Assembly (NCBI GenBank): GCA_026193435.1
Contig: JAPHUN010000308.1
Location: forward strand, 1-9,306
Length of the DNA: 9,306 nucleotides
Direction of reading: 5' to 3'
Source: Chlorobium sp.
GTDB lineage: Bacteria > Bacteroidota > Chlorobiia > Chlorobiales > Chlorobiaceae
Part shown: positions 1 through 6,800 of the stretch, piece after piece
Layout: each line of letters begins with the position of its first letter
Numbering within the stretch: position 1 is the first letter of the stretch
The notes under the pieces: generated by a model
What the model saw: the letters and a program-made list of their open reading frames with translations, nothing else
Database searches by the model: none
What the model was told of the DNA's origin: nothing
Position numbers and translations under genes: made by a program

Positions 1-81
1 AAGTCCTGCCGCAAGGTGATGACGAAACGACTGGTTCTCTTCAAAACAACTGATCAAAAAAATATAGACAGGAGTATCTGA
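1..81 (+). other. Left edge and htpX leader
   Basis: All three plus frames were read. The frame from base 3 gives 16 codons and stops at 51-53; it could be the tail of an upstream gene. The frame from base 2 stops at 17-19, sharing its last A with an ATG at 19. The frame from base 1 is open to a TGA at 79-81 that abuts the htpX ATG. Read from the ATG at 19, it encodes a 20-residue peptide starting MTKRLVLF, which resembles the HtpX start MKRVVLF. Which frame, if any, is translated cannot be decided from the few bases present. No convincing promoter is visible, so htpX may be transcribed from upstream. Confidence 0.3.
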
Positions 82-957
82 ATGAAACGAGTGGTTCTTT
101 TTTTGTTGACCAACCTGGCGGTGATCGCGGTGCTGTCAATCACAGCCCGTATTCTGGGTGTCGACCGCTTTTTGACCGCCAACGGGTTGAATATGGGCAT
201 GCTGCTGGCGTTTGCCGCCCTGATAGGCTTCGGCGGCGCCTTTATTTCGCTGTTGATGTCCAGAACCATGGCGAAGTGGAGCACTCGCGCACGGGTTATT
301 GAACGGCCGGGCAACGAGGACGAGGCATGGCTGGTGGATACGGTGAGACAGCTTTCCAAAAAAGCAGGGTTGCCTATGCCTGAGGTAGCTATCTACGACG
401 GAGCTCCTAATGCTTTTGCCACCGGCGCCAGCAAATCGAAATCGCTGGTGGCTGTTTCGACCGGGCTGCTGCAAAGCATGGATCGCAAGCAGGTTGCGGC
501 TGTTCTGGCTCACGAGGTCGCTCATGTTGAAAACGGTGACATGGTGACCCTGACGCTGATACAGGGGGTTGTCAATACCTTCGTGATTTTCCTGTCTCGC
601 GCTCTTGGGTATCTGGTCGATAACTTTCTTCGCGGCGATAATGAGGAGTCGACTGGGCCCGGTATCGGCTACTGGATCAGCAGTATTGCCTTTGAAATCG
701 TGTTCGGCGTTCTGGCGAGCATCGTCGTCATGTACTTTTCACGCAAGCGTGAGTTCCGGGCGGATGCGGGTGCGGCGAAGCTGATGGGTGATCGACGTCC
801 GATGATCGACGCGCTACGGACGCTGGGCGGTCTCCAGGCGGGTCAGTTGCCGAAGGAAATGGCTGCCAGCGGGATTGCCGGGGGCGGTATGATGGCACTT
901 TTCAGCAGCCATCCACCCCTTGAATCGCGGATTGCGGCGCTGGAATCGGTGCGCTGA
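82..957 (+). CDS. htpX: Membrane zinc metalloprotease HtpX (M48B)
   Basis: This is an HtpX-type integral-membrane protease of peptidase family M48. In other bacteria the family degrades misfolded membrane proteins alongside FtsH, with the active site facing the cytoplasm. The 291-residue length is normal for the family. Two N-terminal hydrophobic segments are visible (about 4-22 and 38-60). The zinc site HEVAH lies at 144-148, with catalytic E145. Two further hydrophobic stretches follow (about 155-180 and 198-218), then the third zinc ligand in [12 protein letters not shown]224. The C-terminal [10 protein letters not shown] motif (275-284) is typical of HtpX. The ATG is supported by AGGAG at 70-74, seven bases upstream. 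All catalytic residues are present, so the gene looks intact. A strong hairpin follows 42 bases downstream, so it probably ends its transcription unit. Confidence 0.95.
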   Translation: MKRVVLFLLTNLAVIAVLSITARILGVDRFLTANGLNMGMLLAFAALIGFGGAFISLLMSRTMAKWSTRARVIERPGNEDEAWLVDTVRQLSKKAGLPMPEVAIYDGAPNAFATGASKSKSLVAVSTGLLQSMDRKQVAAVLAHEVAHVENGDMVTLTLIQGVVNTFVIFLSRALGYLVDNFLRGDNEESTGPGIGYWISSIAFEIVFGVLASIVVMYFSRKREFRADAGAAKLMGDRRPMIDALRTLGGLQAGQLPKEMAASGIAGGGMMALFSSHPPLESRIAALESVR

Positions 958-998
958 GAAGTTCTGACGACCATGCTGTTCAACAATAGCCTGTTTAC

Positions 999-1034
999 TG
1001 ACAAAGCCCTGCGTCTTCTTGCAGGGCTTTGTCA
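999..1034 (+). terminator. Hairpin terminator after htpX
   Basis: A perfect 14-bp stem (tgacaaagccctgc at 999-1012, its complement at 1021-1034) encloses an 8-base loop. It lies 42 bases after the htpX stop and about 90 bases after the stop of the convergent minus-strand gene. The downstream T content on the plus strand is modest (aatatctgatttt) and there is no T-run on the minus side. It fits best as the htpX terminator and may also block read-through from the opposite direction. Confidence 0.75.
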
Positions 1035-1125
1035 ATATCTGATTTTGCAAATCTAAGGGGTGGCGCTACGATTTACAAACCGGTATTTCGCTCCATAGGG
1101 AATATGCAGAACGGTAGCAGAGGTG

Positions 1126-1551
1126 CTATAAAAAATATTTTCGAGTTGCGAGGAGTGGGATGCCGAAAAGCAGAAGTAGTACCGCATTGAGGAGCACATT
1201 CTGCCAGAAACCGGTGTAGAGGGAAAAAGCCGAATCTGCTACGAACCAGAGGATGAGGGGGGCAGTGAGCATCATCCAGCCGCCGGGTTCGCAACGCCGG
1301 AACGGCCCCTTGAGGATCAGGAGCATTGTCGCGCCCCATCCGAGCAAGGTTGCCCCAAGGACACCGTGGGCGAACATGATATATCCATTTGCATCCACCG
1401 GATATCTCGCCTGAAATTCTCCGGGAGAAGAATAGAACAACAGACTGAAGAGATCCCTTGCCACTTCCGGCATGATAACCATGCTCGCTCCGAACAGCAT
1501 GACGCCGAGGATGACAAGATACAGCCATCGAAGCCAGAATGTGGGAATCAT
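1126..1551 (-). CDS. Small four-helix membrane protein, unknown function
   Basis: The predicted 141-residue protein has four hydrophobic segments (about 6-28, 56-81, 91-110 and 114-135), so it should be an inner-membrane protein. The loop between helices 1 and 2 contains SSPGEFQARYPVDANGY, and helix 2 contains HGVLGATLLGW. Helix 3 carries a charged D106 within LWFVADSAFSLYTGF, followed by N118 and N122 in helix 4. This pattern of conserved-looking polar residues suggests a real, constrained protein. I do not recognise a named family with confidence; it is loosely like small uncharacterised bacterial membrane proteins. It starts eight bases after the stop of the PAP2-like gene and is probably cotranscribed with it. 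The start has only a weak ribosome binding site (AGAAGC), which fits translational coupling. Confidence 0.75.
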   Translation of the reverse strand: MIPTFWLRWLYLVILGVMLFGASMVIMPEVARDLFSLLFYSSPGEFQARYPVDANGYIMFAHGVLGATLLGWGATMLLILKGPFRRCEPGGWMMLTAPLILWFVADSAFSLYTGFWQNVLLNAVLLLLFGIPLLATRKYFL

Positions 1552-1559
1552 GAATGCTT

Positions 1560-2057
1560 CTATTTAATGTTATTCTGAAATCGAGCCGAAACAGCTCCTT
1601 GCCGTTTCTTTGCCGACACCTTCCAGGTAGTCTCTGCTGCATATATCATTCCTGTCGTATGAGCGCTGACTTTCCGGCACCGGGTAACCGGCATCACCAG
1701 CAATGTATTTGAGCCATAACAGAACATGAGCCCCTGAACATGGAGAGGGGCGTCTACAAGCCTGAGTACAATAAAGCCTGCGAAATAGCTGAAAATGCTG
1801 AACGCGAAGGGATTCAGGCGTTGCATCCTTTCCATAATGTCGACCGTTTCAAGATGCCCTTTCCTCTTGAGAGAGAAAATATAGAGGAAGGGAATTATCA
1901 CCGAGAATGAAAGCGCGATGACAAAATAGATCGTTTTCATCACTATGTCGTTGCTTCCGGCAAACATTGTCAACAGGAAAAAAGCGATTCCTGCATTCGA
2001 TATCGGATGAAACAGGTCGGAAACAACTTCAAAGAACCTCTGCGAATTGTGGGTCAT
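1560..2057 (-). CDS. PAP2-like membrane protein, probably 3'-truncated
   Basis: From the ATG at 2057 this gives 165 residues with about four hydrophobic segments (21-34, 42-62, 84-100, 105-123). The series ERMQRLNPF (76-84), then MFCYGSNTLL (111-120), then RKVSAHTTGM (128-137), resembles the divergent PAP2-superfamily membrane proteins of Bacteroidetes and related phyla. There an ERxxR-type segment and a W-K-x-S-x-H-x-x-G block are conserved. In such relatives the protein continues with further helices after this block. Here the next 28 residues are polar and unlike a membrane protein, and the usual tryptophan is arginine (CGG, one change from TGG). I infer truncation or frameshift near 1645, so function is doubtful. 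The start at 2057 is preferred over 2093 because GGGAGAG (2067-2073) sits nine bases before it and because 2093 lies inside an inverted repeat. Confidence 0.6.
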   Translation of the reverse strand: MTHNSQRFFEVVSDLFHPISNAGIAFFLLTMFAGSNDIVMKTIYFVIALSFSVIIPFLYIFSLKRKGHLETVDIMERMQRLNPFAFSIFSYFAGFIVLRLVDAPLHVQGLMFCYGSNTLLVMPVTRCRKVSAHTTGMIYAAETTWKVSAKKRQGAVSARFQNNIK

Positions 2058-2066
2058 TATGATTTT

Positions 2067-2073
2067 CTCTCCC
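2067..2073 (-). promoter_or_regulatory. Ribosome binding site fixing the PAP2-like gene start
   Basis: GGGAGAG on the minus strand, nine bases before the ATG at 2057. The longer in-frame start at 2093 has no such site, so this motif decides the start. Confidence 0.65.
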
Positions 2074-2074
2074 G

Positions 2075-2100
2075 ACATGTTATTGCTGGCCATAACATGT
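2075..2100. promoter_or_regulatory. Perfect inverted repeat in the PAP2-like gene leader
   Basis: acatgttat (2075-2083) and ataacatgt (2092-2100) are exact reverse complements around an 8-base centre. The repeat lies between the predicted promoter and the ribosome binding site of the minus-strand PAP2-like gene. As DNA it could be an operator for a dimeric repressor. As RNA it would form a 9-bp hairpin ending two bases before the ribosome binding site. Either role is inference. Confidence 0.5.
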
Positions 2101-2110
2101 TTTTCAATTT

Positions 2111-2140
2111 ATTCTTACAAGATATCCATCTGACTGTCAA
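2111..2140 (-). promoter_or_regulatory. Sigma-70-type promoter for the PAP2-like/membrane protein unit
   Basis: On the minus strand a consensus -35 TTGACA (2135-2140) is followed after 18 bases by AAGAAT (2111-2116), which matches four of six -10 positions and has TG at the extended -10 position. Transcription would start near 2104, giving a leader of about 47 bases that contains the 9-bp inverted repeat and the ribosome binding site. Confidence 0.45.
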
Positions 2141-2301
2141 GGTGAACACAATCGTTTACGGTTCGCAGAGCTATTTCGCATTCAATGCTTCTTTGATCGC
2201 AAAATCAGCCGGGTTCTGTAAAGAGGTGACAAGTCACAGTTGTTGGTATTGTATTTGGAGGTTTTGAGCAACGGTTTAGGGCATTACAGGATTTTGATAA
2301 G

Positions 2302-2451
2302 CTATAAATTCGTCAATAATTCGCCAAGACAGATGATGGTGATTTGTTCACTTGAGATAGTATGATCTTTGCTGAGATGGGACGGGAGCCGGTAATTTTT
2401 TACAAGTTCGTTCAACGGTATCATCTGCATGGCTGTCGGCGTGTTGATCAT
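2302..2451 (-). CDS. Possible small protein of 49 residues
   Basis: An ATG at 2451, with AAGG seven bases upstream, opens a frame of 49 codons ending in TAG (2304-2302). The peptide begins MINTPTAMQM, continues with NELVKNYRLPSHLSKDH and ends ITIICLGELLTNL. It is soluble-looking and amphipathic, without a motif I recognise. Its start region overlaps, on the opposite strand, an interrupted reading frame that also looks coding-like. At most one of the two is likely to be real, and both may be remnants. Confidence 0.22.
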   Translation of the reverse strand: MINTPTAMQMIPLNELVKNYRLPSHLSKDHTISSEQITIICLGELLTNL

Positions 2452-2605
2452 GATCTGGCCTTGTGCATTGCAGGCATTGCTTCTTGAACCGGATTTTGTG
2501 GGTCATGAGACCTTAAAAGTTTGGTAGATTCCTGCTATTGGCCACATCCTTACCATTGACATCAAGGCCCTGGCCACGGGTAGAAAGAAGTTGATGAGTG
2601 AGTAA
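2396..2605 (+). pseudogene. Interrupted coding-like frame, unrecognised remnant
   Basis: After an in-frame TAA at 2393, one plus-strand frame runs to 2605 and is broken only by a TAG at 2525-2527. The first part contains a hydrophobic stretch (GIICMAVGVLIMIWPCALQA) followed by LLLEPDFVGHETLKVW. After the TAG the same frame continues as IPAIGHILTIDIKALATG, then RKKLMSE and a TAA. Codon choice (many ATC, GTC, GGC, CTG and GAC codons) looks more like the neighbouring genes than like random sequence. I read it as the decayed 3' end of a gene, but I cannot name the family and no start or upstream portion is evident. Confidence 0.28.
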
Positions 2606-2616
2606 GGAAAGGGACG

Positions 2617-2646
2617 TTTTACCGGATGGTTTTTTACCGGATGGTT
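2617..2646. repeat. Tandem duplication of a 15-bp unit
   Basis: Two exact, adjacent copies of ttttaccggatggtt. They sit between the remnant frame and the SxxxEG-motif ORF. The unit length is a multiple of three. It looks like a slippage or small duplication event with no apparent role. Confidence 0.8.
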
Positions 2647-2698
2647 GTGAAGAGTTATATTATAACTACTGGGGTTGATTGGCAATCAAAATATTGAA

Positions 2699-2899
2699 AT
2701 GAAACAGACGCTTGCGCAAAGTCATCAAAAGCTTCGGACAGAAGCAGGGATGAAGGAAATGCTTTTTCGGGAGGTTATCACTTCTTCAAGCATAGAGGGG
2801 ATAAGAAACGCACGGCCGGTTCTCGATAAATGGGTAAAGGGAAAGGCTTCATTCCAGCAAGGCACCCCGAAGAAGATCCGTCATAAGCGTAAGGTTTAG
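2699..2899 (+). CDS. Small protein with Fic-inhibitory SxxxEG motif (candidate VbhA-like antitoxin)
   Basis: From the ATG at 2699 this encodes 66 residues; a TTG at 2675 would add eight. It looks mostly helical and ends in a very basic tail (PKKIRHKRKV). The key feature is REVITSSSIEGI, which contains S-x-x-x-E-G (S29 and E33-G34 from the ATG). This is the inhibitory-helix motif whose glutamate blocks ATP binding in Fic proteins. It is carried by separate small antitoxins (VbhA type) in class I systems. After EGI the sequence RNARPVLDKWVKGK parallels the valine/glycine spacing of VbhA. It is convergent with the fic-family gene and overlaps its end by 51 bases, whereas known antitoxins lie upstream and co-directional. 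No clear ribosome binding site precedes either start. The alternative is a detached fragment of the N-terminal region of a class II Fic protein. Confidence 0.5.
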   Translation: MKQTLAQSHQKLRTEAGMKEMLFREVITSSSIEGIRNARPVLDKWVKGKASFQQGTPKKIRHKRKV

Positions 2900-3466
2900 C
2901 TGCTGAATAGCAGAAACATATTCGTCAAAGCGTTTTTCGACGACTTTCCAGTCGAATCCGTTATATCCTGCCTGAATAGCCATCATGGTCGCGACTAATC
3001 TCGCTGTTCGGCCGTTTCCTTCTCTATAAGGATGGATGAAAAGCAATTCCAGATGAACGGTCGCTATCTTTTGTAAAACCTCTTCTTTATTTCCGACGCA
3101 AGGCGTGTTAGGCTTGAGGATTGTTTCTTCGAACGTTTGCAGCGTTTGTTCTAAAAACTGTGCGGTAGGAAAGGTAAACCCGTTTTTTGTGAGGTTGACT
3201 ACTCGATGCATTCCCGCCCAGGAATAGATCGAGCCGAAAAAGTGCTTGTGAATAGCGTCGATATCCGAAACCGTGAGTTGCTGATCAGGGGTGAAATTGC
3301 TCATGGTGAATTGAAACGCCTGAGCATATGCCTTGATCTCGGCAGCATCAATTTCATCTTTTGTTTTCAGCCCCAGCAAATTTTTCAGCACCGTTCCATC
3401 GGAACCGGGTTCATGCTCATCCGTTTGAGATGCATGGTATTTTATACTGGCTTGCTTTTTCCCCAT
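2849..3466 (-). CDS. Fic-family AMP-transferase (likely class I, toxin-like)
   Basis: This 205-residue protein has a full Fic core. The N-terminal block EPGSDGTVLKNLLGL (19-33) is common in stand-alone Fic proteins. YSWAGMHR (81-88) and the flap region NGFTFP (95-100) follow. The active-site loop is HPYREGNGRTAR (145-156), with the catalytic H145, the metal-binding E149 and anion-binding residues all intact. Fic enzymes usually transfer AMP from ATP to a hydroxyl of a target protein. Toxin members modify, for example, DNA gyrase and topoisomerase IV, but the target here is unknown. I find no S/T-x-x-x-E-G/N inhibitory motif inside the protein, so it should need a separate inhibitor, as in class I. 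The small plus-strand ORF ending at 2899 is the obvious candidate. Family length is normal, so the gene looks functional. Confidence 0.9.
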   Translation of the reverse strand: MGKKQASIKYHASQTDEHEPGSDGTVLKNLLGLKTKDEIDAAEIKAYAQAFQFTMSNFTPDQQLTVSDIDAIHKHFFGSIYSWAGMHRVVNLTKNGFTFPTAQFLEQTLQTFEETILKPNTPCVGNKEEVLQKIATVHLELLFIHPYREGNGRTARLVATMMAIQAGYNGFDWKVVEKRFDEYVSAIQQLNLTLMTDLLRGALLE

Positions 3467-3484
3467 CCTGATTGTACCATCTAC

Positions 3485-3490
3485 ATTATA
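3485..3490 (-). promoter_or_regulatory. Possible -10 box of the fic-family gene
   Basis: A perfect TATAAT on the minus strand. Transcription would begin about 12 bases before the ATG at 3466. The hexamer 17 bases upstream (ATACGT) does not resemble a -35, so support is weak. Confidence 0.25.
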
Positions 3491-3663
3491 ATTGCATGTT
3501 TAATGATACGTATTTTTATGCCTTATAGTTACATGCATTGAATGAGGGGGTTATCTATGCCTATACCCTGGCCTCCAATGTCAAGGCATAAGCTGAGTTT
3601 TGCCGCATAGCATTTTTTCTTTGCATTCCTGTTGCCGGAATTTTTTCCGATTCAGGTATGAGT

Positions 3664-3721
3664 TTCGATACGAGAGTCGTATGCTTTTTGGCGATTGATC
3701 AGATCAAAAAGCTACGTATCG
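3664..3721. promoter_or_regulatory. Long interrupted palindrome upstream of the NTPase gene
   Basis: gctttttg (3683-3690) and caaaaagc (3705-3712) are exact complements around a 14-base loop that itself contains the palindrome tgatca. Outside them, tcgatacg (3664-3671) pairs with cgtatcga (3715-3722). Within the left arm, atacga and tcgtat form a second small dyad (3668-3682). Together they make an extended imperfect palindrome about 120 bases before the large gene. It could be an operator or a weak terminator; the sequence does not distinguish these. Confidence 0.4.
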
Positions 3722-3805
3722 ATTTTCTGAAACGGTCTTACTACAATTTACCTTATTCATTTTTGAAGTGTGTTTTGGTATATATTCTATAGCGCTAAGT
3801 AGCTC

Positions 3806-3839
3806 GAAATAAAGAGCTTTCTGATCTTAAGCTTATTTC
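3806..3839 (+). promoter_or_regulatory. Hairpin immediately before the NTPase start codon
   Basis: gaaataa (3806-3812) pairs with ttatttc (3833-3839), and gctt (3816-3819) pairs with aagc (3829-3832). The stem has a 3-base bulge and a 9-base loop. It ends two bases before the ATG at 3842, where a ribosome binding site would be expected and none is present. It may hold translation low, or it may be a DNA-binding site. Confidence 0.4.
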
Positions 3840-3841
3840 AG

Positions 3842-6800
3842 ATGACAATTAAAAGAACGTTTCAGGACATACCTTCGGAGGATATTAACAAGGCCGATCA
3901 GCAGTCATATCTTTCGGCATTAGCCAGCATTAGAGATACTGGCTGGCAGGATTTACTGAAATCGAAACGCATCTTGATTATTTCCGAGGCAGGTGCAGGC
4001 AAAACGCATGAATGCAGAGAACAACAAAAAGCTCTTTGGGGGAAAGGTGAACCTGCTTTTTTTCTGGAGTTGAGTGAACTGGCAAAATGCAAGTTGCCTG
4101 AAATGCTGGTTGGCGAAGAAGAAGAACGTCTCAAAGAATGGATTGATTCTCAATCGGATATCGCAACTTTTTTTCTTGATTCAATCGATGAACTGAAAAT
4201 AAGTCAGGGCTCATTCAAACAGGCACTTGTTAATCTACGTAAAGGCATTTTCGATCAGTTGGGACGAGCACGGATCGTAATAACGACAAGACCGACCTCC
4301 TTTGACATAAATCTCGTTCACGAAATTCTTAAGGTTCCACTTCAACAGGGCGGCGATGGCAGTGGCGAGATTTTTGCTCAAATCGCAATGCACGGTAGCG
4401 CTAAACAGACAGATGGAAAAGACGATGAATCGCCCCCTGATTTTCGTACAGTAGCGCTCTTGCCATTGTCTGACGAGGATATCATGGTGTTTGCCCATGA
4501 ACAGAATATCGATAACCCCCACGAACTTCTTGATTCCCTTCGGAAAAATAACGCCCAAGAATTCGCTCGCCGCCCACAGGATTTGATCGAACTCTGTGAG
4601 GATTGGCGAGTCGAAAAACGCATTCGCAAACATGCAGAGCAGGTCTATACCAATATTCGCATCAAGCTGAAGCCTCGTGATGACCGCCAGGAGCCATGCG
4701 TTCTTTCTATGGATAAGGCGATTGATGGTGCAAGTCGACTTGCGCTAGCCATGCTGGTAACTCGTCGTTTTACTGCCAGGCATGATGCTGCGAAGGATAC
4801 TATTGGAGATGATGTTGCCCTCGACCCTGCGACAATTCTTTCCGACTGGAATTCTGAAGAAATAAAGGTATTGCTGGAACGGCCTCTGTTCGGATTTGCC
4901 AATTACGGGCGGGTACGGTTTCATCATCGATCAGTGGCCGAATATCTCGCAGCAAAGCGCCTTTCGGATAGGCGAAAAAAAGGAATTAAAGCACGAGCCC
5001 TGAAACAACTGATATTCGCAGAAACAAAAGGCAAGACCATTGTTCGCCCATCGAAAAGGCCTGTTGCCGGATGGCTCGCACTTGAGGAGAGCATGATATT
5101 TGAGTTGCTCCGTGATCATGAACCTGCGGTACTATTATCCGAGGGCGATCCCGAATCATTGACGACTTCCCAGAGAGCCGAGGCCCTTCGCGCATATGTC
5201 GAACGCTATGGCAAAGGCGGTTGGCGTGGTCTGGAGATTCCCCAAATTCAGATACACCGCTTTGCATCACCAGAACTTGCATCGGAAATCAATCGCCTCT
5301 GGAGTGCCGGTATCGAGAATCAGGAAATTCGTGAACTCTTGCTGGATATGATTGGTATGGGTCGGATTTCGGAATGTTCGGATATTGCCTATGATTCAGC
5401 CCGAAACAGCAGCTCTTCGAATGGTGAACGTCTTCATGCCCTGAAGGCGTTGGTTCAGCTCGATGATCCGCGTCTGGAAGCTGTAGTTGCCGAAATTGTA
5501 GAAAGTGCAAGCACACTGCCTGACAGGATTGCTCGGGGTGCGCTATATTTTCTTTTCCCCAAGTATCTTACTGCTAAGCAATTCTGCAAGATTCTTGCGG
5601 AAGTCAAGGTGAAAAGAGATATCGACATGCTTAGCTGGGAACTGACTCGTTTGATTTCAGAAGCTGAATTGAACTGTTTCGCCTTGAATGAGTTGCGTGA
5701 TCTGTTGTCTGAACTGCTCTCAGACGGGTTGTGTTGGCAGAGTATTCGGCCTCATTTTATTTCAAACCATTCATATGCTTGCAGTGCGCTTGCCGCAGCA
5801 TGCGTTCGTGGATTGAAAACCGGCCGAATCGTTGACTGGCTCCAGCCAAGTGCGCTCGCACTTCGGCTATGCGATCCAAATACTGAGCATGATGAGGTTT
5901 TCAAACAACTCGGTCAAATGCTTGCAGACTTGCCTGCCAAGTATCAAGAACAGCTTTTTTGGACAGTGGATACCATGCTTCAGTCTGTTCACCCGATTGA
6001 TGATCCCTGGGAGCGCTTGTACGCGATTGCTTTTCGAGATTACAGTTTTCAACTCGATTATGTTCGTGATAAAGACTGGATCGAGAGTTTGCTTACTGAT
6101 GCCGCACGTTCTCTCGCTGACCGTTCACTACTTCTGGAAGCTGCAATCCGGCTTATAGTCGGACAAGAAAAAAAGTATGATCTCATTGCAGGCCTAATCC
6201 CCATGGTTTCTGACAGACCTGAACTGCTTGCTATGATTGAGGAAAGCCGTGATAAATTTGCAAAGAATGACCAAGAAAACAGGCGTATTGAAATTCAAGA
6301 TGCACAGCGCAAGCAAAAACAGGAAAGAACAGAAAAAAAAGCTTTTGAGAGTTGGGTTGGGTTATGGCGTGAGGTTACAGAAGATTGTGATACGGTTTTT
6401 TCAGCTGAGAAAAGTGAGAATACAGCATGGAATCTGTGGCATGTAATGAATCAGGCTGGTAATGAGCAATGGAATCGGCGGTTCATTGAAACACAATTTG
6501 ACAAGGAAACGGCAGATCAGCTACGCCTCGCCTTGATGAAACAATGGAGAAATGATTTTCCGACATTGCCGAGTGAGCGCCCGAATGAATCGAGAGGGAC
6601 TACACTCGTGCGCTGGAACCAGGGTCTTGCTGGCATATATGCTGAAGCTGAAGATCCACAGTGGGCAAGCCGGCTTTCTGAAAAAGAGGCCCAGCTCGCT
6701 GCTCGTTATGTCCTCATGGAGCTCAACGGATTACCATTATGGCTGGATGCTTTGGTGTGTGTGCATCCCGATGCGGTAGATGCAACGCTTGGCGAGGAAC

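Larger units (their letters stand above)
3467..3841. other. Divergent intergenic region between the fic-family and NTPase genes
   Basis: This 375-base AT-rich spacer must hold both promoters. On the minus strand a perfect TATAAT (3485-3490) lies 19 bases before the fic-family ATG, without a good -35. On the plus strand TTGAAG (3763-3768) lies upstream of TA-rich sequence near 3781-3791, but no -10 box is well spaced. Two dyads occur (3664-3721 and 3806-3839). A 17-codon ORF (3557-3610, MPIPWPPMSRHKLSFAA) has a strong GAGGGGG site six bases upstream, but nothing else supports it. Confidence 0.5.

Noticed and set aside
1073..1642. 189-codon minus-strand frame overlapping the small membrane protein gene
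   Set aside because: It has no hydrophobic segments or domain pattern, while the overlapping 141-codon frame gives four clean membrane helices. I also tested whether it continues the truncated PAP2-like protein and saw no PAP2-like sequence in it.
2007..2267. Plus-strand 86-codon frame
   Set aside because: It lies largely antisense to the start, promoter and leader of the PAP2-like gene and shows no domain or ribosome binding site.
2617..2646. CRISPR-like or integration-site repeat
   Set aside because: There are only two adjacent 15-bp copies, with no spacers, no further copies and no integrase or tRNA nearby.
3664..3722. Terminal inverted repeat of an insertion sequence
   Set aside because: The two arms are a few bases apart with no transposase between them and no matching end elsewhere in the window.
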